A DNA stretch of 64,000 bases from Arthrobacter globiformis (GTDB lineage: Bacteria > Actinomycetota > Actinomycetes > Actinomycetales > Micrococcaceae), in the NCBI RefSeq assembly GCF_030817195.1, contig NZ_JAUSYZ010000001.1, positions 3,224,001 through 3,288,000 of the forward strand, read 5' to 3'. Shown one piece after another: positions 7,990 to 16,038 of the stretch (positions within the stretch are counted from its first letter, which is position 1; every line of letters begins with the position of its first letter). A program made the translations under genes and the position numbers. The notes below the pieces were generated by a model that worked only from the letters and a program-made list of their open reading frames with translations, did not search any database and was not told the DNA's origin.

Positions 7990-8937
7990 TTATGGAGCCG
8001 GGATTTCCGCCGGGACGAAGATGCTGATCCGGAACCGGGCGGAGACCCTGGTTGCTTGCGGGAGCCCGGCGAGCCGTTCGGTCAGTGTGGTGCGGTCCGT
8101 GTGGTGGCCGGCGGGGCCCATAAGGGCAAGGTTGGCCACGTCCTCCGGGGAAAGCGACAGCTCCACGTCGATGTCCTGTGCCGACAGCGGCGAGAAGCGG
8201 CCTGCGAGCGCCTCGGCCAAGCGCTCGTCCTTGTCAGGGTCGATGCCCAGCATGCCCGCCTGGCTGGCAATTTCCTCGAGGTGGCCGGCGCGCGGCGTCA
8301 CCACGATGAGCCTGCCGGAGGGTTTGAGGACGCGGGCGAACTCGGCAGCGTTGCGCGGCGCGAACACCACGGTGACGACGTCGACGGCGGCGTCGGGCAG
8401 GGGCAGCGGCTGCCAGACGTCACCCACCAGGTTGATGGCTTCCGGATTAAGTTTGGCGGCGCGGCGTAAAGCGAACTTGGAGATGTCCAGCCCGACGGCG
8501 GCCACGCCGCCCGTGCCCTCTGCCGGGGCGGTGCCGTCCACCGGGGCGGCGCCGTCATCGTCACTCTCCGGATGAAGGTTGCTGTCCAGATAATCAAGGA
8601 TTGCGCGCAGGTAGTGGCCCGTTCCCGTGCCGGAGTCAAGGACAGTTGGGGCTGGCCCGTTCAGGGCCGGGCCGGCTGCCTCGGCCAGCGCGCCGGCCAG
8701 GGGCCGGTAGTGACCGGCGTCGAGGAAGGCTGCCCGTGCCGCAACCATGTCCGCGGTGTCTGATTCGAAGGCGGTTCCCTTGCCCACCAGCAGGTTGAAG
8801 TACCCCTGGCGGGCGGCGTCGAAGCTGTGGCGCTCCGGGCACGCCAGCGCGCGGACCCTGCCGTTGCCGCCGTCGTGGACGGGCTGGAGTTCCTGGCGGC
8901 AGACGGGACAAAGCAGAACGGGCAGGCGCGAGAGCAT
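7990..8937 (-). CDS. RlmA-type 23S rRNA guanine-N1 methyltransferase
   Basis: SAM-dependent methyltransferase of the RlmA/TlrB group, which methylates N1 of a guanine in helix 35 of 23S rRNA; the TlrB branch of Gram-positive bacteria can lower macrolide sensitivity. The N-terminal zinc finger is visible as LLCPVCRQE followed by ACPERHSFD. The SAM-binding motif is VLDSGTGTGHYLR (about residue 95). Then come VGLDISKFALRRAAK and VVFAPRN, where RlmA proteins keep a similar acidic/aromatic segment. 315 aa. ATG 8937 is chosen because TAGGAT (8950-8945) ends 7 nt before it, indicating a leaderless start; ATG 8946 is an alternative. Whether it confers resistance is not shown. Confidence 0.85.
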   Translation of the reverse strand: MLSRLPVLLCPVCRQELQPVHDGGNGRVRALACPERHSFDAARQGYFNLLVGKGTAFESDTADMVAARAAFLDAGHYRPLAGALAEAAGPALNGPAPTVLDSGTGTGHYLRAILDYLDSNLHPESDDDGAAPVDGTAPAEGTGGVAAVGLDISKFALRRAAKLNPEAINLVGDVWQPLPLPDAAVDVVTVVFAPRNAAEFARVLKPSGRLIVVTPRAGHLEEIASQAGMLGIDPDKDERLAEALAGRFSPLSAQDIDVELSLSPEDVANLALMGPAGHHTDRTTLTERLAGLPQATRVSARFRISIFVPAEIPAP

Positions 8938-8944
8938 GAGGACC

Positions 8945-9003
8945 ATCCTAGGGCAGGTGTTTTCGCGGCTGCCGTTCCGCGCCCTTGCCCGACCCGCTAG
9001 GCT
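8945..9003. promoter_or_regulatory. Divergent leaderless promoters (rlmA-like / S9 peptidase)
   Basis: Minus-strand -10 TAGGAT (8950-8945) serves the methyltransferase ATG at 8937, and plus-strand -10 TAGGCT (8998-9003) serves the peptidase GTG at 9011. Each box ends 7 nt before the start codon, and neither gene has a Shine-Dalgarno sequence, so both mRNAs are predicted to be leaderless. Confidence 0.65.
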
Positions 9004-9010
9004 CACGTGG

Positions 9011-11086
9011 GTGAAGCCTGAACATTTGCCGCTGCTCAACTCCGTCTCCGCCCCCGCCGTCCACCCTGACGGCACCAGGGCCGTTGTGTCCGTTGTCCAT
9101 CCGGACTTTGACGCCGACTCCTATGTTGGCCAGCTGTGGAGCGTGCCCCGGGACCCGGAAAAGCTGCCCCGCCGCGTGACCCGGGGCTTCCGCGACACGG
9201 CGCCGGCCTTTTCGCCGGATGGCCGAGTGCTGGCTTTCCTCCGCGCCGCCCCGGGCGGCAAACCCCAGCTTCACGTGGTGGAGTCCGCGGGCGGGGAACC
9301 GCAGGCCCTGACCGACAGGAAGATGGGCGTCACCGCCTTCGCCTGGTCGCCGGATTCCACCCAGATCGTTTTCAGTTCGAGGGAACCGGAAGAGGGCCGC
9401 TACGGATCGCTCGACGGCGTGGGGTCCGGTGCGGAGGACGCCCGGCTGATCACGGATTACAAGTACAGGATGAACGGCGTTGGCTACACGCGGGACAAGC
9501 CGCTGCAGCTGTTCATGCTCGACGTTCCGGAACTGGGCGGCGAACCCTGGGTCAAACCAGTGGGCCGCGCCGCCAAGGGAAGCGAGAGCGCGAAGGGCGA
9601 AATCAACCGTGAGAATGAACGCTCGCCGGAATCCGGCGAGGATTCCGGCGGGTTCCCGGAGGCACGCCAGCTCACGACGTCGGCAACCGACCACACCGGC
9701 GCCACCTTCAGCAGCGACGGCAGTGCCATTTACTTCGTGGCAGCACTCCACGAGGATGCCGACCAGGACCTGGTATCCGGGATCTACCGCGTAGCGGCCG
9801 AGGGCGGGAAACCGGCATTGGTGCCGGTCCCCAACTTGGGCGCCCAGACCGTCTCCGACGTCAGAGAGTCGGCCGACGGACGCTGGCTGTTCTTCACGTC
9901 CCAGGATCTGGGCAGCACCCGCCAGGACTTCGTTGCCAAGAACACGGTCCTCCACGTCATGCCCGCCGCCGGCGGCGACGCCACGGCCCTGAGCGACCCG
10001 GAGAACATGGACGTGGGAGCGCCCGGTGCCACCATCGGCCTGCGCGGCAACGACAGTGCGCTGGTGCTCAACAATGCCCAGGGAACGGTGGAGCTGCTCG
10101 AATTCAGCGCCACGGGGAACCACTCCCTCCTGGTTCATGGTGACCGGGTGGTCGCCGGGGCCGGGGACGGTGCGGGCACGGTCTTCATCAGCTACAGCGA
10201 CGCCGCCACCGCAGGTGATGTGGGAGTCCTCGAGGACGGCCAGCTCCGCCTGCTCACCGATTTCTCGGCCGCACTGCGGACCGAAGCAGGCATCATCGAA
10301 CCGCAGGAACTTTCGTTTCCCGCCCCGGACGGCTACCCCGTCCACGGCTGGCTGGTCCTGCCGCCGGGGAAGGGCCCGCACCCGGTGCTGCTGAACATCC
10401 ACGGCGGACCGTTCTCGCAGTACACCACCGCGTTCTTCGATGAAGCACAGGTCTATGCCGCGGCCGGATACGCCGTATTGATGTGCAATCCGCGCGGCTC
10501 AGCCGGTTACGGCCAGGCCCACGGCCGGTCCATCAAAGAGCGGATGGGCACGGTGGACATGCAGGACGTGCTCGCGTTCCTGGACGGCAGCCTTGAGAAG
10601 TTCTCCTCCTCCTTGGACGCCGGCGCCTTGGGGATCATGGGCGGTTCCTATGGCGGGTACCTCACGGCGTGGACCATCAGCCAGGACCACCGGTTCCAGG
10701 CCGCCATCGTGGAGCGGGGATTCCTGGATCCCGTGAGCTTCACGGGCTCGTCGGACATCGGCTGGTTCTTCGGCGGTGAGTACGTCGGCTCGGCGGCCGA
10801 ACAGGTGGCCGCACAGAGCCCCATGGCAACGGTTGCCGCCGTCAGGACCCCCACACTGGTGATCCACAGCGAAGATGACCTCCGCTGCCCGGTGGAACAG
10901 GGCCAGCGCTATTTCACTGCCCTCAAGCAGCAAGGCGTCGACTCGGCGTTCCTCGTGTTCCCGGGCGAGGACCACGAGTTGTCACGCTCGGGGACACCGC
11001 ACCACCGGCGGCAGCGGTTCGAACATATTCTGGCCTGGTGGGCGAAGTACCTGCCGACGGACAACAACCGCGCCGGCACAGCCTAA
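9011..11086 (+). CDS. S9 family peptidase (acylaminoacyl/dipeptidyl peptidase)
   Basis: Prolyl-oligopeptidase-type serine peptidase. The N-terminal two thirds (to about residue 420) form a WD40-like beta-propeller with repeated blades such as PAFSPDGRVLAFLR and FAWSPDSTQIVFSS. The C-terminal alpha/beta-hydrolase domain has HGGPFSQYTTAFF for the oxyanion region, nucleophile Ser in GGSYGGYLT (about residue 546), the acid in HSEDDLRCPVEQG and the histidine in FPGEDHELS. 691 aa, no signal peptide, so cytoplasmic. GTG 9011 is chosen because a TAGGCT -10 box ends 7 nt upstream and there is no Shine-Dalgarno site. It probably trims short peptides. Confidence 0.92.
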   Translation: MKPEHLPLLNSVSAPAVHPDGTRAVVSVVHPDFDADSYVGQLWSVPRDPEKLPRRVTRGFRDTAPAFSPDGRVLAFLRAAPGGKPQLHVVESAGGEPQALTDRKMGVTAFAWSPDSTQIVFSSREPEEGRYGSLDGVGSGAEDARLITDYKYRMNGVGYTRDKPLQLFMLDVPELGGEPWVKPVGRAAKGSESAKGEINRENERSPESGEDSGGFPEARQLTTSATDHTGATFSSDGSAIYFVAALHEDADQDLVSGIYRVAAEGGKPALVPVPNLGAQTVSDVRESADGRWLFFTSQDLGSTRQDFVAKNTVLHVMPAAGGDATALSDPENMDVGAPGATIGLRGNDSALVLNNAQGTVELLEFSATGNHSLLVHGDRVVAGAGDGAGTVFISYSDAATAGDVGVLEDGQLRLLTDFSAALRTEAGIIEPQELSFPAPDGYPVHGWLVLPPGKGPHPVLLNIHGGPFSQYTTAFFDEAQVYAAAGYAVLMCNPRGSAGYGQAHGRSIKERMGTVDMQDVLAFLDGSLEKFSSSLDAGALGIMGGSYGGYLTAWTISQDHRFQAAIVERGFLDPVSFTGSSDIGWFFGGEYVGSAAEQVAAQSPMATVAAVRTPTLVIHSEDDLRCPVEQGQRYFTALKQQGVDSAFLVFPGEDHELSRSGTPHHRRQRFEHILAWWAKYLPTDNNRAGTA

Positions 11087-11097
11087 TCCGGCACCGC

Positions 11098-11763
11098 CTA
11101 ATCCGCGCCGGCCGGGAAGCCGAGCTCCCGGCTGGCCGTAGCGATGCCCGGCTCGGCCCAGCGCGTGGCGTACTCGCTGTTCGTGCTGAGTGAGCGGAGC
11201 TCGGCCCGGTCGATGTAGAGCATGCCGTGGAGGTGGTCCGTTTCGTGCTGCACGATCCGCGCCTGCCAGCCGCTGAAGTCCTTGGTGACATTCCCTCCGT
11301 CGGGCCTTAGGTACTCCAGCCGCACGCTTTCCGGACGCTCAACCACAGCCTGCAGTCCGGACAGCGACAGGCAGCCTTCGAAGAAGGCTGCGGTGCCGTT
11401 GCCCAGGCGGGAGTAGGACGGATTCAGCATGGCGAAGAACTCCAGCGGCGCCCTGCCCCGGGCCGCGGCCGTCACCTCGTCGATCTCGAACTGGTCTTCG
11501 AGGACGGCCAGCTGCAGCGGAATGCCCAGCTGCGGAGCTGCCAGGCCTACGCCGGGTGCGGCATGCATGACCTTCCTCATCAGGACGATCAGCTCGCTGA
11601 GTTCCTCGGGCTCCAACTGGCCCTCGAAGGGAGCCGCGTGCTGCCTGAGGACCGGATGCCCGGCCTGCACGATGGGCGGCAGGGCCTCTGAGGCCAGCAG
11701 TTCCTGCACGGTTTCCCGGATGCGTGCGGGGCTGTAGGTGGTGGGCGGAGATGCGTGGGTCAT
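11098..11763 (-). CDS. def: Peptide deformylase
   Basis: Removes the formyl group from the N-terminal methionine of new proteins, using an active-site metal. All three family motifs are present: GVGLAAPQ (motif 1, about residue 71), EGCLS (motif 2, with the metal-binding Cys) and QHETDHLHG (motif 3, with both metal-binding His and the catalytic Glu). 221 aa; it carries an N-terminal extension of about 30 residues as in many actinobacterial forms. The ATG at 11763 is preceded by TAGGCT (11775-11770) with 6 nt between and no ribosome binding site, so a leaderless mRNA is likely. It is convergent with the S9 peptidase with an 11-bp gap. Confidence 0.95.
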   Translation of the reverse strand: MTHASPPTTYSPARIRETVQELLASEALPPIVQAGHPVLRQHAAPFEGQLEPEELSELIVLMRKVMHAAPGVGLAAPQLGIPLQLAVLEDQFEIDEVTAAARGRAPLEFFAMLNPSYSRLGNGTAAFFEGCLSLSGLQAVVERPESVRLEYLRPDGGNVTKDFSGWQARIVQHETDHLHGMLYIDRAELRSLSTNSEYATRWAEPGIATASRELGFPAGAD

Positions 11764-11857
11764 GGGGACAGCCTAGCGCCGCGTTGCCCAGTGCCGCGGT
11801 GCACAGCGCCGTCCCCTCTCACGCCCTGCAGCGGCCCGCTATTGAATCGTGAACGCG

Positions 11858-12991
11858 CTATTGCATCGTGAAGCGCCGGGCCACCAACGCGTTGAAGGCC
11901 GGTATGGCCGCCACGCTCGCGATCGCCGCGTTCCGGGGTCGCAGCAGGCCGGCCGGAAGCGGCCTGCCCAGCGCCATGTTCACCTCGGCCTGGCGTGCCG
12001 CCGCGGCTGCGGCCCGGCGCCGTGTGGCATCGAAACGCCGCAGCGACTCAGCGGAAGGCCCACCGCGCACGACGGCGAGGATCGCCGGGAGCAGCGCTTC
12101 GGCATCCAGCCAGCCAAGGTTCATGCCCTGGCCGCCGATGGGGCTGATCTCATGTGCCGCATCACCGATGAGCGCCGTCCGGCCGGAAACCATGCCCGCG
12201 GCCAGCCGCGAACGGACGCTGAAGCTGCTGAGCATGGTGTTCGCGCCGGGGTCCAGCGCCACGCTGGTTCTGCCGACAACGAGCCCGGCCAGCTGCTCCG
12301 CATCGGGGCGGGGCGGCGGACTCCCCAGCCGGACTACCCAGCGGCGGACTCCGCCGGGCAGCGGGAACGACTCCACAATGCCGTCGCTTTCCAGGAACAG
12401 CGCGGCGTCGCTGCCGAAGGGGCTGGACTCGGGGAAGTCACCCATCAGGTAGTGGTCCGGATACAGTTTCTCCGGCGCCGCGACCCGCAGAAGTGTCCGC
12501 ACAGTCGAGTAGGCGCCGTCGGCGCCCACCGCGAAAGCGGCGGAGTGGCTGGACTCGGCCCCGGCAGTGGTGACGCGCAGCGTGACCCGGCTGCCGTCGT
12601 CGTGCATTCCCGTGACCCGGGCGTCACGGACAAACGCGCCGCCGTCCAGCTCCCGGAGCCGCCGCTCCAGGACCTCCTCCGTCACGGGCTGGGGCACGGC
12701 GAGGACGAACGGGTACCGGTCGGAGACCGGGGCGAACGGCATGCGGGCGATCTTCCGGCCGTTACTCACAGCGAAGCCCTGGCGGATGGGGACGCCGCGG
12801 CCGATCAGCTCCCGGGCAACGCCGATGCGCTCCAGGGCGGCGAGCGCCGGCGGATGGATGCCGATGGCCCGGGTGTGGGCATTGCGGCCGGTCCGCCTTT
12901 CGAGGACCCGCACCGTAACCCCGTGCTGCAGGAGCAGTGAACCGAGAAATAGCCCAACCGGACCGCCGCCGACGATCAGCACATCGGTCAT
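11858..12991 (-). CDS. FAD-dependent monooxygenase of the type III PKS operon
   Basis: Flavoprotein hydroxylase of the PHBH/UbiH class. The Rossmann motif VLIVGGGPVGLFLG is at the N-terminus, and the second FAD motif TALIGDAAHEISPIGGQG is near residue 275. 377 aa. It is the last gene of a three-gene operon: its ATG overlaps the methyltransferase stop by 4 nt. By analogy with srsC of the Streptomyces griseus srs operon it would oxidise an alkylresorcinol or alkylpyrone to a hydroquinone/quinone. The function in this strain is inferred from that order, not shown. A broader aromatic hydroxylase role cannot be excluded. Confidence 0.85.
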   Translation of the reverse strand: MTDVLIVGGGPVGLFLGSLLLQHGVTVRVLERRTGRNAHTRAIGIHPPALAALERIGVARELIGRGVPIRQGFAVSNGRKIARMPFAPVSDRYPFVLAVPQPVTEEVLERRLRELDGGAFVRDARVTGMHDDGSRVTLRVTTAGAESSHSAAFAVGADGAYSTVRTLLRVAAPEKLYPDHYLMGDFPESSPFGSDAALFLESDGIVESFPLPGGVRRWVVRLGSPPPRPDAEQLAGLVVGRTSVALDPGANTMLSSFSVRSRLAAGMVSGRTALIGDAAHEISPIGGQGMNLGWLDAEALLPAILAVVRGGPSAESLRRFDATRRRAAAAAARQAEVNMALGRPLPAGLLRPRNAAIASVAAIPAFNALVARRFTMQ

Positions 12992-13704
12992 GCCGGGCGC
13001 CGCCGGTAGGTGAGCAGGCAGTGGAAGGGGGAATGCGGTTCCACCGTCCAGCCGGCAGGGACCACGGCGGCCAGCTCCCCGACGGTGTAGCTGCGCCTGA
13101 TCGAGGTCAGCCCGTCCCCGCGGATATAGGAGCCGGTGAGCGGGAGGGCGCCGGCACTGAACAGCGCATAGGCAGCCGCGCTCCGGGTCAGATCGTTGTG
13201 CAGGGCCAGGCGGCGGGCCAGCCCGGCGGAATCATCCAGGAACTGCTGCAATTCCGGCGCAGTCAGATGGTGCAGCACGTGGTTGGAGATGACGACGTCG
13301 TAGGACTTGCCCTCGGCGAGCAGATCGCCGCTGCTCGCCTGCCGGAACTCCACACCGGGGATGGGCTTGCGGCCGGCGGCGAAACGGAAGGCCCTTTCAT
13401 CCGGGTCAATCCCTGTCACGTGAAGCTGGATCCCGTCCCTCGACGCCCAGCGGGCGAGCATTACGGCCAGGTCGCCGCCGCCGCAGCCAACGTCCAGCAA
13501 CGTTGTGGTGCCCACGCCGCGCACCTGCGGGCGCACTCTGGTGCGGTACAGCCGGTGCCAGCCGGAGACCACGCGGTTGACCAGCGCGAACTGTTGGTAG
13601 GTGCGCTTCAGCCGGTCCGGATCGCAGTCCGGCCGGTCCATGTCCTCCACGGCGTCCGTGGCCCGCAGGCCAAGGATGCCTGGGCCCGTTCCCGGGATCC
13701 TCAC
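12988..13704 (-). CDS. Class I SAM methyltransferase of the type III PKS operon
   Basis: Small-molecule methyltransferase of 238 aa. Motif I is TTLLDVGCGGGDLAVML (about residue 70), the acidic loop is TGIDPDERAF, and motif IV/post-I is YDVVISNHVLHHL. It lies 5 bp after the PKS stop and overlaps the monooxygenase start, so the three genes should be translated together. In the S. griseus srs pathway the equivalent SrsB O-methylates the phenolic lipid; a similar step on the PKS product is inferred here. The N-terminal part, with PDRLKRTYQQFALVNRVVSGWHR, is the family's usual lead-in. Confidence 0.85.
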   Translation of the reverse strand: MRIPGTGPGILGLRATDAVEDMDRPDCDPDRLKRTYQQFALVNRVVSGWHRLYRTRVRPQVRGVGTTTLLDVGCGGGDLAVMLARWASRDGIQLHVTGIDPDERAFRFAAGRKPIPGVEFRQASSGDLLAEGKSYDVVISNHVLHHLTAPELQQFLDDSAGLARRLALHNDLTRSAAAYALFSAGALPLTGSYIRGDGLTSIRRSYTVGELAAVVPAGWTVEPHSPFHCLLTYRRRPA

Positions 13705-13709
13705 GGCCG

Positions 13710-14891
13710 TCAGGCCAGGGAAGGCTCGGCCTCGCCGGCCACCGCATGAAGCCCATCCGCCGGCTGCTTCACCTTGGTGAACAGCCCGGTTTCCACCGTC
13801 AGCCCCGGGCCGAACGCCATGGAGCAGATGCGTTCGTCCCCCTCCCGCGAAGGAAGATCCAGAATGTGCTTGAGGACGAAGAGCACCGTGGCGCTGCTCA
13901 TGTTGCCGTAATTCCGCAGTGTTTCGCGGGCCGGATGCAGCTGCTCATCGGTGAGGTCCAGCCGGGACTGCACCTTGTCCAGGATGCTGCGGCCGCCCGG
14001 GTGGATGGCCCAGTGGGTGATGTCGCGGTAGGCGAGTTCCCGCAGCGAGGGGTCGCGGGCCAGGAGCGGCTCAAGCGCGCCCACAATATGGCCGTCGATG
14101 ATGTGCGGCACGTAGTTGCCGAGCACCATCTCAAAGCCTTCATCGCCGATGTTCCAGGCCATCGAGTCCTCACCCACCGGGGTCAGGACGGTCTCGAAGT
14201 GGTCCAGCTGGAGCAGCGGCGGAAATTCCAGGTCCACGCGTGCCGTCACCACGGCTGCCGCCGCGCCGTCCGCAAACAGCGCAGATCCCATGATCGTGTC
14301 GGGATCGTTGGAGGTCCGGACGTGCAGGGAACACAGCTCGGCGCACACGACCAGCACAACCGCCGTCGGGTCCGCCTCACAGAAGGATTTGGCTGCCCGG
14401 AGCGCCGGGAAGGCCGCATAGCAGCCCATGAAGCCGAGGTGGTACCGCTGCACCGCAGGGTTGAGGCCCAGGGCGCGGACGATCTTGTAGTCCGGCCCGG
14501 GATTGAAAAAACCGGTACAGGAGACCGTGATGAGGTGCGTGACGTCCGGCGGGTCAATGCCGTCGCACTTGGAAACGGCCGCGTCCGCCGCCTCGATGAA
14601 AAGCTTCGTGGCTTCCTCGGCGAAGAGGTTGTTGCGTGCCTTGGTGCTGGGGCTCCGCAGCACACCGGTCTGCGGATCGAAAAACTGGGGGTCTTCGGCG
14701 GCGGAGTCCAGGGTCAGTTCGCGGACCGCCGTGTACCGGGTGTCGATGGCGGCGGAATCAAAGCACGTGGACACAAGCCGTGAGCCAAGCCGGGTCAGCC
14801 CGGGCTGCGCCGCGAACACGTCGCGGGCCTCATGCTGGATGAGCAAAGTCGGCGGAACTGCAGTTTCGAGAGCTCTCACATAGACCGTCAT
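13710..14891 (-). CDS. Type III polyketide synthase
   Basis: Chalcone/stilbene synthase-like enzyme that condenses an acyl-CoA starter with malonyl-CoA units. 393 aa. The catalytic triad is intact: Cys157 in GFMGCYAAF, His297 in WAIHPGGRS and Asn330 in NYGNMSSATV. The thiolase-type N-terminal half holds ITVSCTGFFNPGPDY. ATG 14891 (MTVYVRALET) is chosen because it matches the usual start of the family. It heads an operon with a methyltransferase and a flavin monooxygenase, an order matching srsABC of Streptomyces griseus, so phenolic lipids or quinones are the likely products. The starter chain length cannot be read from sequence. A divergent AraC-type regulator and repeated motifs lie just upstream. 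Confidence 0.93.
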   Translation of the reverse strand: MTVYVRALETAVPPTLLIQHEARDVFAAQPGLTRLGSRLVSTCFDSAAIDTRYTAVRELTLDSAAEDPQFFDPQTGVLRSPSTKARNNLFAEEATKLFIEAADAAVSKCDGIDPPDVTHLITVSCTGFFNPGPDYKIVRALGLNPAVQRYHLGFMGCYAAFPALRAAKSFCEADPTAVVLVVCAELCSLHVRTSNDPDTIMGSALFADGAAAAVVTARVDLEFPPLLQLDHFETVLTPVGEDSMAWNIGDEGFEMVLGNYVPHIIDGHIVGALEPLLARDPSLRELAYRDITHWAIHPGGRSILDKVQSRLDLTDEQLHPARETLRNYGNMSSATVLFVLKHILDLPSREGDERICSMAFGPGLTVETGLFTKVKQPADGLHAVAGEAEPSLA

Positions 14892-14900
14892 TCGTTCATT

Positions 14901-14975
14901 CTTAACGAGAGCGCAGGTTAAGACAATGGATTGGACTGGCCGCAACTGGACAACTCCCGCGGGACTGGACAACTC
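14901..14975. promoter_or_regulatory. Candidate operators between PKS and araC-like gene
   Basis: The 110-bp divergent spacer has an inverted repeat CTTAAC (14901-14906) / GTTAAG (14917-14922) and an exact direct repeat ACTGGACAACTC at 14945-14956 and 14964-14975, 19 bp apart. Direct repeats about two helical turns apart suit AraC-family binding. The site could control both directions. Confidence 0.6.
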
Positions 14976-15001
14976 GGGCCAGAGGTAGCACCATCTCGAA
15001 T

Positions 15002-15445
15002 GTGACCACCAGACCCGCCGCAGAACAGCGCCTGGACGATCTGGCGCGGCTGCGCCGCGTCCGTGACCGCATCGACAGGGAGTACGCCCAGCCGCTGGAC
15101 GTCGAGGCACTTGCGCGCGGCGTGAACATGTCAGCCGGGCACCTCAGCCGGCAGTTCCGGGAAGCCTACGGCGAGCCCCCGTACGCCTACCTCATGACGC
15201 GGCGCATCGAGCGGGCGATGGCGCTGCTGCGGCGCGGCGACCTCAGCGTCACGGAGGTGTGTTTCGCCGTCGGCTGTTCGTCGCTGGGGACGTTCAGCAG
15301 CCGCTTCACCGAGCTGGTCGGCATGCCGCCCAGTGTGTACCGGACACAGGCGGCGGGGGAGACGGAGGGCATGGCGTCATGCGTAGTGAAACAGGTGAGC
15401 AGACCGGTCAGGAATCGAGAAGCGGTCCCGTCCGGCCGCACCTAG
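15002..15445 (+). CDS. AraC-family transcriptional regulator (short form)
   Basis: DNA-binding protein of 147 aa consisting of little more than the AraC double helix-turn-helix domain (about residues 20-115). The first HTH contains VEALARGVNMSAGHLSRQFRE and the second contains SVTEVCFAVGCSSLGTFSSRFTELVGMPPSVYR, the classic AraC signature. There is no N-terminal ligand-binding domain, so it may act without an effector or with a partner. The GTG start at 15002 is the only reasonable one. It stands divergent to the PKS operon, and the VOC gene follows 9 bp later, which gives two possible target sets. Confidence 0.88.
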   Translation: MTTRPAAEQRLDDLARLRRVRDRIDREYAQPLDVEALARGVNMSAGHLSRQFREAYGEPPYAYLMTRRIERAMALLRRGDLSVTEVCFAVGCSSLGTFSSRFTELVGMPPSVYRTQAAGETEGMASCVVKQVSRPVRNREAVPSGRT

Positions 15446-15448
15446 ACT
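15443..15448 (+). promoter_or_regulatory. -10 box for leaderless VOC gene
   Basis: TAGACT ends exactly 6 nt before the VOC ATG at 15455, and no Shine-Dalgarno sequence is present. It overlaps the AraC stop codon, so the VOC gene may have its own leaderless transcript besides read-through. Confidence 0.55.
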
Positions 15449-15454
15449 GGCGGC

Positions 15455-15865
15455 ATGAACCTCACCATTCACTGGACTTTCCTTCCGCATAACGACGCCG
15501 ACGCCTCCTTGGCCTTCTATCGCGACACTCTCGGATTCGAGCTCCGCAACGATGTGGGGTACGGCGGAATGCGCTGGCTCACCGTCGGTCCTCCGGACCA
15601 GCCCGGCACCTCTGTGGTCCTGGAACCGCCGGCAGCCGACCCGGGCATCACCGAGGACGAGCGGCGGACCATCACCGAGATGATGGCCAAGGGCACCTAC
15701 GCCCGCCTCGTGCTCGGCACCCCGGACCTGGACGGCACCTTCGAAAAGGTGCAGGCCAGCGGCGCCGAGGTGGTGCAGGAGCCCACCCAGCAGGCATACG
15801 GCGTCCGCGACTGCGCCTTCCGCGACCCTGCGGGGAACCTGATCCGCATCAACGAGGTCCGGTAA
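15455..15865 (+). CDS. VOC family protein (glyoxalase/bleomycin-resistance fold)
   Basis: 136-aa protein with two beta-alpha-beta-beta-beta modules of the vicinal oxygen chelate superfamily. The first is DASLAFYRDTLGFELRNDV with RWLTVGPPDQPGTSVVLE. The second is DLDGTFEKVQASGAEVVQEPTQ with DCAFRDPAGNLIRINEV, whose RDPAGN turn is a family hallmark. Members act as metal-dependent lyases or dioxygenases, or bind and sequester antibiotics. The substrate here is unknown. It sits between an AraC regulator and a UvrA paralogue on the same strand; AraC-VOC-UvrA sets of this kind occur in other actinobacteria, to my recollection. Confidence 0.85.
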   Translation: MNLTIHWTFLPHNDADASLAFYRDTLGFELRNDVGYGGMRWLTVGPPDQPGTSVVLEPPAADPGITEDERRTITEMMAKGTYARLVLGTPDLDGTFEKVQASGAEVVQEPTQQAYGVRDCAFRDPAGNLIRINEVR

Positions 15866-15898
15866 AACATTTCCGATCACGCCCGGACTTTCGATCAC

Positions 15899-15931
15899 GA
15901 CCGGCGGGCGCAGCTGTTGCGCCCGCCGGTC
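15899..15931. terminator. Hairpin between VOC and UvrA-like genes
   Basis: 14-bp stem GACCGGCGGGCGCA (15899-15912) and its complement (15918-15931) with a 5-nt loop. No T-run follows, so it may be a weak or Rho-assisted terminator that separates the two transcripts. Confidence 0.55.
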
Positions 15932-15947
15932 GCCGTGCGGAGTTACT

Positions 15948-15967
15948 GTTGCCGCAACCGCGGCAAC
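15948..15967. promoter_or_regulatory. Candidate operator upstream of UvrA-like gene
   Basis: Inverted repeat GTTGCCG-CAACCG-CGGCAAC: 7-bp arms with a 6-bp spacer, 71 bp before the ATG at 16039. It looks like a dimer-binding site in the promoter region. The protein that binds is unknown. Confidence 0.45.
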
Positions 15968-16038
15968 GAACAAGAATCAGACATGGCGCGCGAAGCCGGC
16001 GAGCCCAACCGGCTATCCGCTTAACAGAGGGAGACACG

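Noticed and set aside
15949..16038. 30-residue N-terminal extension of the UvrA-like protein
   Set aside because: It covers the inverted repeat and lacks homology; ATG 16039 has GAGGGAGA in the right place.
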